Shown here piece by piece: positions 1 to 7,400 of a stretch of 64,000 bases of DNA (the stretch's first letter is position 1; each line of letters starts with the position of its first letter). Below the pieces are notes generated by a model that was given only the letters and a program-made list of their open reading frames with translations, made no database searches and was not told the DNA's origin. Both the position numbers and the translations under genes were made by a program. This stretch comes from Mycobacterium shinjukuense (GTDB taxonomy: Bacteria; Actinomycetota; Actinomycetes; Mycobacteriales; Mycobacteriaceae), in the NCBI RefSeq assembly GCF_010730055.1, contig NZ_AP022575.1, forward strand, positions 1,426,001 to 1,490,000, read 5' to 3'.

Positions 1-114
1 GCCGGAAAGCCGCGCGGCCAGATCGGCCAGCAGCCGATCCAGGCCGACCGGCCGGCCGCGGTAGCCACGGCGGGTCCCAGCCGCCACCAGGCGGCGGTGG
101 ACCCGATTCACCAC
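1..114 (-). CDS. Possible 5' end of a divergent gene (partial)
   Basis: An open minus-strand frame runs from a GTG at 114 (another at 111) to the window edge, giving about 38 residues rich in Arg and Leu, with a run such as GLDRLLADLAARLSG. It lies head to head with the GH16 gene starting at 154, so a divergent gene is plausible. No family can be recognised from this length and high GC favours chance open frames, so the call is tentative. Confidence 0.3.
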   Translation of the reverse strand, partial: MVNRVHRRLVAAGTRRGYRGRPVGLDRLLADLAARLSG

Positions 115-153
115 CCGGCGCGATACACCGTTGGCTGCTATCGTGCCTGGGTT

Positions 154-978
154 ATGCCCGAGATGGATCGTCGCAGCATGCTGCTGTTGGGTATCGGCCT
201 GCTGGCAGCCGCGGCCCCGGCGCCGCGAGCCCGGGCGGATCGGTTTCGCCCGCCCGCCGCGCCGTCGCCCAGTGGCCAATCCGTGACTTACCTGTTCCAC
301 GACGAATTCGACGGCCCCGCGGGCTCGGCCCCCGATGCGTCGAAGTGGGCGGTGGCGCGCGCCCGCGAAACGATGAAGGACCCCACGTACTGGGAAAGGC
401 CCGAGAATGTCGGGCAATATCGCGACGATCGGCACAACGTCTTCCTCGATGGCAAGTCCAACCTGGTCATCCGGGCCGCCAAGGATGGCGGCACGTACTA
501 CAGCGGCAAACTCCAAGGCCTGTGGCGCGGCGGCGTCGGCCACACCTGGGAAGCCCGAATCAAGCTCGACTGCCTCACCGCCGGTTGCTGGCCCGCCTGG
601 TGGTTGTCCCACGAGGACCGCGGCGAAATCGACATCTTGGAGTGGTACGGCAACGGCAACTGGCCCTCGGCCACTACGGTGCATGCGAAATCAAACGGCT
701 CCGAATGGCAGACGCACCGGATCGCGCTGGACGGTGGGTGGCACACCTGGCGATGCCAATGGGATGAGGCCGGCATCCGGTTCTGGCAGGACTACGTCGA
801 CGGCGCCCAACCGTACTTCACGGTTGCGGCGAACTCGCTGCCGGACTGGCCGTTCAACGACCCGGGATACACCATGTCGCCGGTGGTGAACCTTGCGGTT
901 GCCGGTTCCGGCGGGGGCGACCCCGGTCCGGGGTCCTACCCCGCCCAGATGCTCGTCGACTGGGTGCGTGTCTGGTAG
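154..978 (+). CDS. Secreted glycoside hydrolase family 16 (beta-1,3-glucanase-like)
   Basis: Predicted exported endo-glucanase of family GH16, acting on beta-glucans outside the cell. The ATG at 154 (MPEMDRRSMLLL) is preferred over an in-frame ATG at 97 because it places a positively charged start directly before a hydrophobic signal segment ending near ARA-D; the remembered M. tuberculosis Rv0315 also carries MPEMDRR there. The GH16 signature GEIDILEWYG supplies the nucleophile and acid/base pair (Glu158 and Glu163 of the 274-residue form, with Asp160 between). The C-terminus ends MLVDWVRVW, a typical GH16 closing strand. In H37Rv this family member is not beside katG, so the location is unusual. 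Confidence 0.85.
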   Translation: MPEMDRRSMLLLGIGLLAAAAPAPRARADRFRPPAAPSPSGQSVTYLFHDEFDGPAGSAPDASKWAVARARETMKDPTYWERPENVGQYRDDRHNVFLDGKSNLVIRAAKDGGTYYSGKLQGLWRGGVGHTWEARIKLDCLTAGCWPAWWLSHEDRGEIDILEWYGNGNWPSATTVHAKSNGSEWQTHRIALDGGWHTWRCQWDEAGIRFWQDYVDGAQPYFTVAANSLPDWPFNDPGYTMSPVVNLAVAGSGGGDPGPGSYPAQMLVDWVRVW

Positions 979-1003
979 TGGCCGCGAAGCCTTCCGGGGA
1001 ACC

Positions 1004-1210
1004 TCAGGCCGGGGCGTCGGGGCTGGTGGCGGCACCGAGGTTGCGCGCACCCAGCGCGTGGTCGCCACCCATTGCGGCGGCGCGCAGCCGGCCCTGATAC
1101 GCCGGGTGGCGCCGCATGTCTTCCAGGAGCTGACGTTCACGCCGCTGGGCTGCCCGCCACACCGGATGCGACTGCAGATCAATCACGGTGGACTCGGATG
1201 CCTTTGCCAC
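1004..1210 (-). CDS. Small hypothetical protein (68 aa)
   Basis: A short minus-strand frame with a GTG start (VAKASESTVIDL) and a charged, helical composition (RRERQLLEDMRRHPAYQGR). It is convergent with the GH16 gene, 25 bp from its stop. The amphipathic acidic/basic pattern looks more protein-like than the surrounding shadow frames. No Shine-Dalgarno is obvious and no domain is recognised; it may be a small conserved mycobacterial protein or chance. Confidence 0.45.
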   Translation of the reverse strand: MAKASESTVIDLQSHPVWRAAQRRERQLLEDMRRHPAYQGRLRAAAMGGDHALGARNLGAATSPDAPA

Positions 1211-1351
1211 GTAACGAGGATGCCCAGCAAAGCTGTGATCAAACCGTGTCCTAAGGTGTGAATTTGCCGTGAATATGCGCGCTGCGGGTGCGCGATCGCG
1301 GTGACCGCGCGGTCAGCGCACGGCCGCCGTGGCGTCCGGTACGGTGCGCTC

Positions 1352-2365
1352 GTGCCCGATCGAAACCGTCGCTATCTCCTCCGCCAACGCCCCATCGGAC
1401 GTATCGGTCCGGATACCTTCGAACTCACCGAGGCGCCGGTCCCCGAAATCGGCGACGGCGAGGCGCTTGTGCGCGTCGACTGGATCTCGCTCGACCCGAC
1501 CAACCGCGCGTGGATCAACGAAACACCGACGTACCTGCCGCCGGTCGGCATCGGTGAGGTCATGCGGGCGGGCGGGCTCGGCGAGGTCGTCGAGTCGAAG
1601 AACCCGAATTATCCGGTCGGGCAGATCGTGCAGGGTCTGGTCGGCTGGCAGGAATACGCGGTCGCCTCGGACGCGATGCCGTTATTCCCGGTTGAGGTCG
1701 CCGAGGGTGTCTCGCCCAGCGTCTATCTCGGAGCGTTGGGGATGACGGGGCTCACCGCCTGGGTGGGGATCCGCGATATCGGCAAGCCACAGCCTGGCGA
1801 GACGGTTGTCGTCTCCGCCGCGGCCGGCGCGGTCGGGTCGGTCGCCGGCCAGCTGGCCAAGGCCGGCGGCGCCCGCGTCGTCGGGATCGCCGGCGGCCGC
1901 GAGAAGTGCGCACTGCTGGTTGACCGGCTCGGCTTCGACGCGGCCGTCGACCACCGCGCCGACGACTGGGCCGCCCAGCTCGCCGCGGCCACGCCGGACG
2001 GCATCGACGTCGACTTCGAAAACGTCGGCGGCGACATCATGGACGCGGTCTTCGCGCGTCTGAACGTCCGGGCGCGTGTCGCGCTCTGCGGCCTGATCTC
2101 CGGCTACAACTCCGCCGAACCGCCGCCCGGGCCGCGGGCATTCGCCAACCTGCTCATCCAGCGTGTCACGCTGCAGGGCTTCATCGTGCTCGACCACTTC
2201 GACCGCGCGCCGGAGGCGATCGGCGAGATCGCGAACCTGATCGCCACGGGCAGGCTCACCCCGCTCGAGACCGTGGTCGAGGGCTTCGAGCAGTTGCCGA
2301 CCGCCATCAACATGCTGTTCGACGGCACCAACGTCGGCAAGCTCGTGGTCAAAACGTCTGGCTAG
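1352..2365 (+). CDS. Zinc-independent NADP-dependent oxidoreductase (CurA/PTGR-like MDR family)
   Basis: A 337-residue medium-chain reductase. The GTG at 1352 is chosen because the conserved start of the family (NRRYLLRQRPIG) follows directly. The N-terminal GroES-like half is followed by the cofactor segment VVVSAAAGAVGSVAGQLAK (roughly residues 150-170), the A-x-x-G-x-x-G type loop of zinc-independent enzymes; no catalytic zinc Cys/His set is visible. The motif GLTAWVG before it and the C-terminal GFEQLPTAINMLFDGTNVGKL fit the CurA/leukotriene-B4-dehydrogenase-like group, which reduces C=C bonds of enones with NADPH. The physiological substrate cannot be told. Confidence 0.85.
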   Translation: MPDRNRRYLLRQRPIGRIGPDTFELTEAPVPEIGDGEALVRVDWISLDPTNRAWINETPTYLPPVGIGEVMRAGGLGEVVESKNPNYPVGQIVQGLVGWQEYAVASDAMPLFPVEVAEGVSPSVYLGALGMTGLTAWVGIRDIGKPQPGETVVVSAAAGAVGSVAGQLAKAGGARVVGIAGGREKCALLVDRLGFDAAVDHRADDWAAQLAAATPDGIDVDFENVGGDIMDAVFARLNVRARVALCGLISGYNSAEPPPGPRAFANLLIQRVTLQGFIVLDHFDRAPEAIGEIANLIATGRLTPLETVVEGFEQLPTAINMLFDGTNVGKLVVKTSG

Positions 2366-2371
2366 GTCGGG

Positions 2372-2495
2372 GCAAGCCTTTTGCGATCTGATTCGCACCG
2401 CGGGCGAGCAGGTACGGATCGAGGGTGCCGGGCATTTCCTCGAGGAAGACCGCGGTGAGCAACTTGCGCAGGAACTGCTGACCCTGACCGGTTAG
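2372..2495 (+). pseudogene. C-terminal remnant of a haloalkane-dehalogenase-like hydrolase
   Basis: Directly after the oxidoreductase stop, one plus-strand frame reads about 40 residues with no start codon: AFCDLIR, then VRIEGAGHFLEEDRGEQLAQ, ending at TAG (2493-2495). The GAGHFLxEDRGE block is the typical alpha/beta-hydrolase C-terminus of haloalkane dehalogenases, where the His is the catalytic base. The rest of the gene is gone, so this is read as the tail left by a deletion whose left edge lies at the oxidoreductase stop. Confidence 0.55.
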
Positions 2496-2503
2496 TCCGG
2501 GCA

Positions 2504-2872
2504 CTACAACCCGTCGACGACAAGGACTTTCGAGTCGTCCCGGGGATCGACTCGCACCGGCACCTGGGCGCCGATGTTGATATGCGGGGCCGTCGACAGC
2601 TCGACCGCAATGCGCCGCGTGGCCCGATATGGGTCGCGGTCCGGCAGTCGCACCTCCAGCACCAACTCATGCCAGCAACCCAGCACGGTGGTGCCCACCT
2701 GTGGACGAATGCCGACAATGGTTGCCACGCCCGCCAGGCCCTCGCGCATCAGCCGCTCTCGTTCGGCGTTGAGCGCGTCGAGTTCGGCGAAGCTTTCGAC
2801 CGCCCGCCGCTTGTCGGCCCGCGTGACCCGCTGGCCCGCACTGGCTTTCCTCGCTCGCTCGAACCAGCCCAT
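2504..2872 (-). CDS. Conserved hypothetical protein (122 aa)
   Basis: A 122-residue soluble protein starting MGWFERARKASAGQRVT. The first third is a charged helix containing ELDALNAERERLMREGL; the rest alternates beta-type strands ending PVRVDPRDDSKVLVVDGL. This resembles mycobacterial proteins annotated only as hypothetical with a small beta-rich domain. It has no signal peptide and no membrane segment, and it stands alone, convergent with the oxidoreductase and the dehalogenase remnant. The function is unknown. Confidence 0.75.
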   Translation of the reverse strand: MGWFERARKASAGQRVTRADKRRAVESFAELDALNAERERLMREGLAGVATIVGIRPQVGTTVLGCWHELVLEVRLPDRDPYRATRRIAVELSTAPHINIGAQVPVRVDPRDDSKVLVVDGL

Positions 2873-3071
2873 GGGGTGAGCGTACGGGAGCGACGCGGTA
2901 GCCGTCGACTTCGTCGGGCAGACCCTTGAGCCGTTGCGGGCCAGGGCTTTCGAACATCAGGCCCGATCCGGCTTGAGAGGGCGTGCACGCTGCGGCGAGT
3001 CAACACCTCGCCGGGGCCGGCCAGTGCAGCGATGCGCGCGCGGGGGGGATCGGGCGAGTACCGTAGCCGAC

Positions 3072-3341
3072 ATGTTTCGCATGACGGTCCAGGACGTGTT
3101 CGTCATCCGCGGTCGTGGTGCGGTGGCGACCGGGCGTGTGGAATATGGCGAGCTGCGCGTCGGCGACGAGGTGAGGATCAACGATGGACCCGGTGTGCGG
3201 GTGGACGCTATCGAGGCGTTCCGCAAAAAGCTGGACACCGCCAAGGCCGGCGACCATGTCGGACTGCTCTTCAAAAGGCTCACAAACGGCGATCTTGCCG
3301 CTGGAGACGTGATCACATCTGCGGGCTATTTTCTGGCATAG
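3072..3341 (+). CDS. Stand-alone EF-Tu domain-2-like protein (89 aa)
   Basis: An 89-residue protein that is essentially one beta-barrel domain of the translation-factor type. The start MFRMTVQDVFVIRGRGAVA and the later VEYGELRVGDEV copy the EF-Tu domain 2 pattern (VEDVFSIxGRGTVVTGRVExGxxxVGxEV), and KAGDHVGLLF matches the AGDNVGLLLRG block. The G domain and domain 3 are missing, so it cannot bind GTP or act as an elongation factor. The ATG at 3072 starts exactly at the domain edge; upstream frame has no homology. The role is unknown. Confidence 0.7.
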   Translation: MFRMTVQDVFVIRGRGAVATGRVEYGELRVGDEVRINDGPGVRVDAIEAFRKKLDTAKAGDHVGLLFKRLTNGDLAAGDVITSAGYFLA

Positions 3342-3402
3342 GGAAACGACCCGCTGGCCTTGCGATCCGCTGGCTGGCGCGCAAAAACCGTGCCGCATCC
3401 TC

Positions 3403-3612
3403 GTGAATACCCCGACGAGGATGTTGCGCAGCGCCCCGGCGGTGTTTCGACGACTCAACCGCGGCGGTGTGCCGGTGCCCGCCCTGCTGCTGACGGCTCC
3501 CCTGCCGCTGACGTCGCTTCCGCTGCTGTACGCCGGTGGCTCGGTGATCGGTGCCTTGGGCCAGCCGGTCGACGAGGGCGCGGACGTTGCCCGCTGCGGT
3601 CGGGCGAGTTGA
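3403..3612 (+). pseudogene. Remnant of an amino-acid permease (APC family)
   Basis: A short plus-strand frame carries TPTRMLRSAPAVFRRLNR, GGVPVPALLLT and PLLYAGGSVIGA, which resemble the cytoplasmic loop and following membrane helix of APC-superfamily permeases (usual pattern TRMLxxLAxxGxAPxxFxRLNRRGVPxxALLLT). A residue block appears deleted between RMLRS and APAVF, and the frame runs out of homology after about 55 residues into DEGADVARCG. Transport helices on both sides are missing. It is interpreted as a gene relic, not a functional protein. Confidence 0.45.
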
Positions 3613-3684
3613 CTGACCGGCGCAATCTCTGCCGGGACCCGTCGCGCCACCCGGGGCGAGCGGCAAAACTGTCGGCGACTATAC

Positions 3685-3714
3685 TTGACTGAGTCCAGAA
3701 AACGGCGTCATAGT
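3685..3714 (+). promoter_or_regulatory. furA promoter (SigA-like), leaderless start
   Basis: TTGACT at 3685-3690 and CATAGT at 3709-3714 form -35 and -10 hexamers with an 18-bp spacer. The expected first base, seven after the -10, is 3721, the G of the furA GTG. The transcript would therefore be leaderless, as is known for many mycobacterial mRNAs. The AT-rich stretch (GACTATACTTGACT) fits the position where FurA autoregulates in other mycobacteria. Confidence 0.7.
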
Positions 3715-3720
3715 GGAAGG

Positions 3721-4164
3721 GTGTCGTCGGTGTCGGATTTCGCCGAGCAGCTGCGGATGGCCGAGCTGCGCGTCACCCGTCCGCGCGTTGCTGTGCTGGA
3801 GGCGGTGGACGCGCATCCGCACGCCGACACGGAGACGATTTTCGCAGCGGTTCGCTCCGTCCTGCCCGAGGTGTCCCGGCAGGCCGTCTACGACGTGCTG
3901 CACGCCCTGACCTCCGCGGGCTTGGTGCGCAAGATCCAGCCGTTGGGTTCGGTCGCCCGCTACGAGTCCCGGGTCGGCGACAACCACCATCACGTCGTCT
4001 GCCGGTCGTGCGGTGTCATCGCCGACGTCGACTGCGCGGTCGGCGAGGCGCCCTGCTTGACCGCTTCGGACCACAACGGCTTCGTGCTGGACGAGGCCGA
4101 AGTCATCTATTGGGGCCTGTGCCCCGATTGCTCGACACCAGACACGTCGCGATCACACCCGTGA
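3721..4164 (+). CDS. furA: Fur-family redox regulator FurA
   Basis: A 147-residue ferric-uptake-type repressor that controls its own operon with katG. The N-terminal winged helix contains LRVTRPRVAVLEAVDAHPHA and the recognition region SRQAVYDVLHALTSAGLV. The dimer/metal part has DNHHHVVCRSCG (HxH and CxxC metal ligands) and a late CPDC pair. The GTG at 3721 matches the family start SSVSDFAEQL; an in-frame TTG at 3685 lies in the -35 box and is rejected. katG follows 36 bp downstream on the same strand, the standard mycobacterial arrangement linking peroxide sensing to catalase-peroxidase. Confidence 0.97.
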   Translation: MSSVSDFAEQLRMAELRVTRPRVAVLEAVDAHPHADTETIFAAVRSVLPEVSRQAVYDVLHALTSAGLVRKIQPLGSVARYESRVGDNHHHVVCRSCGVIADVDCAVGEAPCLTASDHNGFVLDEAEVIYWGLCPDCSTPDTSRSHP

Positions 4165-4200
4165 TCACAGCCCAACACACCCACCCCTGGAAGGAATGCC

Positions 4201-6444
4201 GTGCCTGAGCAACAGCCGCCCATTGCGGAAGCCAACACCGAAGCCGCCGCGAGCGGTTGCCCCGTCGTCGGTCGTATGAAGTACCCCGTCGAGGGTGACG
4301 CGAACCAATACTGGTGGCCGAACAAGCTGAATTTGAAGATCCTGCACCAGAACCCGGCGGTCGCCGATCCGATGGGTCCGGAGTACGACTACGCCGCGGA
4401 GGTCCAGACGCTCGATGTGGACGCCCTCAAGCGCGACATCGAAGAGGTGATGACCACCTCGCAGCCCTGGTGGCCCGCCGACTACGGCCACTACGGGCCG
4501 TTGTTCATCCGGATGGCGTGGCACGCCGCGGGCACCTACCGAATCCACGACGGCCGCGGCGGTGCCGGCGCCGGCATGCAGCGGTTCGCGCCGCTCAACA
4601 GCTGGCCCGACAACGCCAGCCTGGACAAGGCGCGCCGGCTGCTGTGGCCGGTGAAGAAGAAGTACGGCAAGAAGCTCTCCTGGGCCGACCTGATCGTCTT
4701 CGCCGGCAACTGCGCGCTGGAATCGATGGGCTTCAAGACGTTCGGGTTCGGCTTCGGCCGAGTCGATCAGTGGGAGCCCGACGAGGTCTACTGGGGCAAG
4801 GAGACCACCTGGCTCGGCGACGAGCGCTACAGCGGTGAGCGGGATCTGGAGCGCCCGCTGGCCGCGGTGCAGATGGGGCTGATCTACGTGAACCCGGAGG
4901 GCCCGAACGGTAACCCGGATCCCATGGCGGCGGCGGTGGACATCCGTGAGACGTTCCGCCGGATGGCGATGAACGATGTCGAAACGGCGGCGCTGATCGT
5001 CGGTGGTCACACCTTCGGCAAGACGCATGGCGCCGGCCCCGCCGATCTGGTCGGTCCCGAGCCCGAGGCCGCGCCGATCGAGCAGATGGGCCTGGGCTGG
5101 AAGAGCTCGTATGGCACCGGAGTCGGAAAGGACGCGATCACCAGCGGCCTCGAGGTCGTCTGGACGAACACCCCGACGAAGTGGGACAACAGCTTCCTCG
5201 AGATCCTGTACGGATATGAGTGGGAGTTGTCGAAGAGTCCCGCCGGTGCCTACCAGTACGTCGCGAAGGGCGGCGCGGGCGCGGGCACCATCCCTGACCC
5301 CTTCGACCCGTCGAAGAAGCGTGCCCCGACGATGTTGACCACCGACCTGTCGCTGCGGGTTGACCCGATCTATGAGCGGATCACCCGGCGCTGGCTGGAG
5401 CATCCCGAGGAACTGGCCGACGAGTTCGCCAAGGCCTGGTACAAGCTGATCCACCGCGACATGGGGCCCATCGTCCGCTACCTCGGACCGCTGGTCCCCA
5501 AGGAGACCATGCCGTGGCAGGACCCGGTCCCGCCGGTCACCCACGATCTGGTCGGAGAGGCCGACATCGCCACCCTCAAGAGCCAGATCCTGGCTTCGGG
5601 TTTGACGGTCTCACAGCTGGTTTCGACCGCGTGGGCGGCGGCGTCGTCGTTCCGCGGCAGCGACAAGCGCGGCGGTGCCAACGGCGGCCGCATCCGGCTG
5701 CAGCCGCAAGCTGGGTGGGAGGTCAACCAACCCGACGAGCTTGCTCGGGTGATTCGCACCCTGGAAGGGATCCAGGAGTCGTTCAACTCCGCCGCGACCG
5801 GCAACACCAGGGTGTCGTTTGCCGATCTCGTCGTGCTCGGCGGCGCCGCCGCCGTGGAGCAGGCCGCCAAGAACGCCGGCTACGACATCACGGTGCCGTT
5901 CGCACCGGGCCGCACGGACGCGTCGCAGGAGCAAACCGACGTGGAATCCTTCGCGGTGCTCGAGCCCAAGGCCGACGGCTTCCGCAACTACCTCGGAAAG
6001 GGCAACCCGTTGCCCGCCGAGTACATGCTGCTCGACAAGGCCAACCTGCTGCGGCTCAGCGCGCCGGAGATGACGGTACTGGTTGGTGGGCTGCGTGTGC
6101 TGGGCGCGAACTACCAGCAGTCACCGCTGGGCGTCTTCACTGAGGCTTCCGCGACCCGCGGGGTCGCGTTGACCAACGACTTCTTCGTGAACCTGCTCGA
6201 CATGAACATCGAGTGGGAGCCGTCGGCCGCCGATGACGGCACCTATGTCGGCAAGGATCGCGCCACCGGCGAGGTGAAATGGACCGGTAGCCGAGTGGAC
6301 CTGATTTTCGGGGCGAACTCGGAGTTGCGTGCCCTGGCCGAGGTCTACGGCGCCGATGACGCACAGCAGAAGTTCGTCGAGGACTTCGTCGCCGCGTGGA
6401 ACAAGGTGATGAACGCCGACCGGTTCGATCTGGCCAGCCGGTGA
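4201..6444 (+). CDS. katG: Catalase-peroxidase KatG
   Basis: A 747-residue bifunctional haem catalase-peroxidase that removes peroxide and, in mycobacteria, activates isoniazid. The GTG at 4201 starts PEQQPPIAEANTEA as in M. tuberculosis KatG. The distal haem residues lie in RMAWHAAGTYR (Arg104, Trp107, His108). The covalent Met-Tyr-Trp adduct can be formed by Trp107, Tyr229 (LIYVNPEG) and Met255, and the proximal His270 is in VGGHTFGKTHG. The codon equivalent to Ser315 is AGC (5143-5145), the isoniazid-susceptible residue. The protein is slightly longer than the 740-residue tuberculosis enzyme, including about four extra residues at EASATRGVALTND. Confidence 0.98.
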   Translation: MPEQQPPIAEANTEAAASGCPVVGRMKYPVEGDANQYWWPNKLNLKILHQNPAVADPMGPEYDYAAEVQTLDVDALKRDIEEVMTTSQPWWPADYGHYGPLFIRMAWHAAGTYRIHDGRGGAGAGMQRFAPLNSWPDNASLDKARRLLWPVKKKYGKKLSWADLIVFAGNCALESMGFKTFGFGFGRVDQWEPDEVYWGKETTWLGDERYSGERDLERPLAAVQMGLIYVNPEGPNGNPDPMAAAVDIRETFRRMAMNDVETAALIVGGHTFGKTHGAGPADLVGPEPEAAPIEQMGLGWKSSYGTGVGKDAITSGLEVVWTNTPTKWDNSFLEILYGYEWELSKSPAGAYQYVAKGGAGAGTIPDPFDPSKKRAPTMLTTDLSLRVDPIYERITRRWLEHPEELADEFAKAWYKLIHRDMGPIVRYLGPLVPKETMPWQDPVPPVTHDLVGEADIATLKSQILASGLTVSQLVSTAWAAASSFRGSDKRGGANGGRIRLQPQAGWEVNQPDELARVIRTLEGIQESFNSAATGNTRVSFADLVVLGGAAAVEQAAKNAGYDITVPFAPGRTDASQEQTDVESFAVLEPKADGFRNYLGKGNPLPAEYMLLDKANLLRLSAPEMTVLVGGLRVLGANYQQSPLGVFTEASATRGVALTNDFFVNLLDMNIEWEPSAADDGTYVGKDRATGEVKWTGSRVDLIFGANSELRALAEVYGADDAQQKFVEDFVAAWNKVMNADRFDLASR

Positions 6445-6479
6445 TCGATCGCTGAAAACCGTTGGTCCACAACAGCATA

Positions 6480-6516
6480 CGGCACTCCGCGAGCCGACGC
6501 CGCTCGCGGGGTGCCG
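6480..6516 (+). terminator. katG hairpin terminator
   Basis: Two 14-base arms, CGGCACTCCGCGAG (6480-6493) and CTCGCGGGGTGCCG (6503-6516), pair with a single mismatch around a 9-base loop, 35 bp after the katG stop. There is no U-tract, as is common for mycobacterial intrinsic-type terminators. Confidence 0.7.
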
Positions 6517-6519
6517 GCT

Positions 6520-6831
6520 GTTGTCGGGGCGAACGGGCGGGTGATACCCACCGAAAAGGTCCCCTCCCCCGACCAGCTGCGCGGACATTGGCCGGTGGTC
6601 AACCGCATTCCCGGCATCCCGATCCATGTGGTCGTGGGCGGTGTGCACCTGGTGGGGTGATGGAGCGCATCATCGGTGACACGGCGGCGGCGCTGGCGCC
6701 GTTCGGGATCGGCCATATCATTGCCCGGGCACTGCACCGGATGGCGCGCGGTGCGCGCGCTCGCCGACGCCTACGGCGACCGGGTGAGCCAATCCGCGGT
6801 GGGAACCAGGCACCGCTTTGCGGCGGGGTGA
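6520..6831 (+). pseudogene. Decayed metallo-beta-lactamase-fold hydrolase
   Basis: Three frames together carry recognisable pieces of an MBL-fold hydrolase C-terminus: ANGRVIPTEKVPSPDQLRGH, then GGVHLVG, then MERIIGDTAAALAPFGIGH, and finally GHCTGWRAVRALADAYGD to the TGA at 6829-6831. The GHCTGW block with the terminal SAVGTRxxF motif is typical of proteins related to the 7,8-dihydropterin/RFAP-synthase branch. A 1-base change in the CCC run at 6724-6726 breaks IIA/GHCTGW, another frame change lies near 6655-6660, and the metal-binding N-terminal half is absent. It is a relic between katG and the next secreted gene. Confidence 0.6.
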
Positions 6832-6900
6832 GTCGATTCCCGCGCCGCCGAATGGCTGCGCACATGAAATGGCCCGCCCGTCCCGGTAGGCTTCGGGCTT

Positions 6901-7377
6901 ATGCGCTCCCAGCCATCCGCACGTGGTGCGGCACGATGTGCCGCCGCCGGGCTGATCCTCACGGGCTGGGTGGGGCTTGCGGGCGCGGCCGGCGCCGATC
7001 CGCAGCCGACGCCACCGCCCGCACCGAAGACCACCATCGACCACGACGGCACGTACGCGGTCGGGACCGACATCGCGCCCGGCACGTACAGCACCGCGGG
7101 ACCCGTCGGCAACGGCACCTGCTACTGGAAGCGGATGGGCAACCCGGACGGGGCCCTGCTGGACAACGCCATGAGCAAGAAGCCGCAGGTGGTGCAGATC
7201 GAGGCGAGCGACAAGGCGTTCAAGACGCACGGTTGCCAGCCCTGGCAATACACCGGCGGTGACGGCACCGCACCCGCTGAGCCGCCCGGACCCGCGGCAG
7301 GTGCGCAACTGCAGACCAATCTCGACATCCTCAACGGATTGCTCGGTCCGATCGGCGAGCGAGTGCCTCAGCCCTGA
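6901..7377 (+). CDS. Secreted conserved protein (Rv1906c-like)
   Basis: A 158-residue exported protein. Residues 1-33 form a signal peptide (Arg-rich start, hydrophobic GLILTGWVGLAGAAGA, cleavage near GADPQ), followed by a Pro-rich linker. The folded part has DGTYAVGTDIAPGTYST and NGTCYWKRMGN, a small beta domain repeatedly seen in actinobacterial secreted proteins, with two Cys that may pair. It matches the H37Rv Rv1906c position and length. The function is unknown; aao follows 23 bp later on the same strand. Confidence 0.85.
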   Translation: MRSQPSARGAARCAAAGLILTGWVGLAGAAGADPQPTPPPAPKTTIDHDGTYAVGTDIAPGTYSTAGPVGNGTCYWKRMGNPDGALLDNAMSKKPQVVQIEASDKAFKTHGCQPWQYTGGDGTAPAEPPGPAAGAQLQTNLDILNGLLGPIGERVPQP

Positions 7378-7400
7378 CGGGCTTGGGCTACCGTCCAGCT

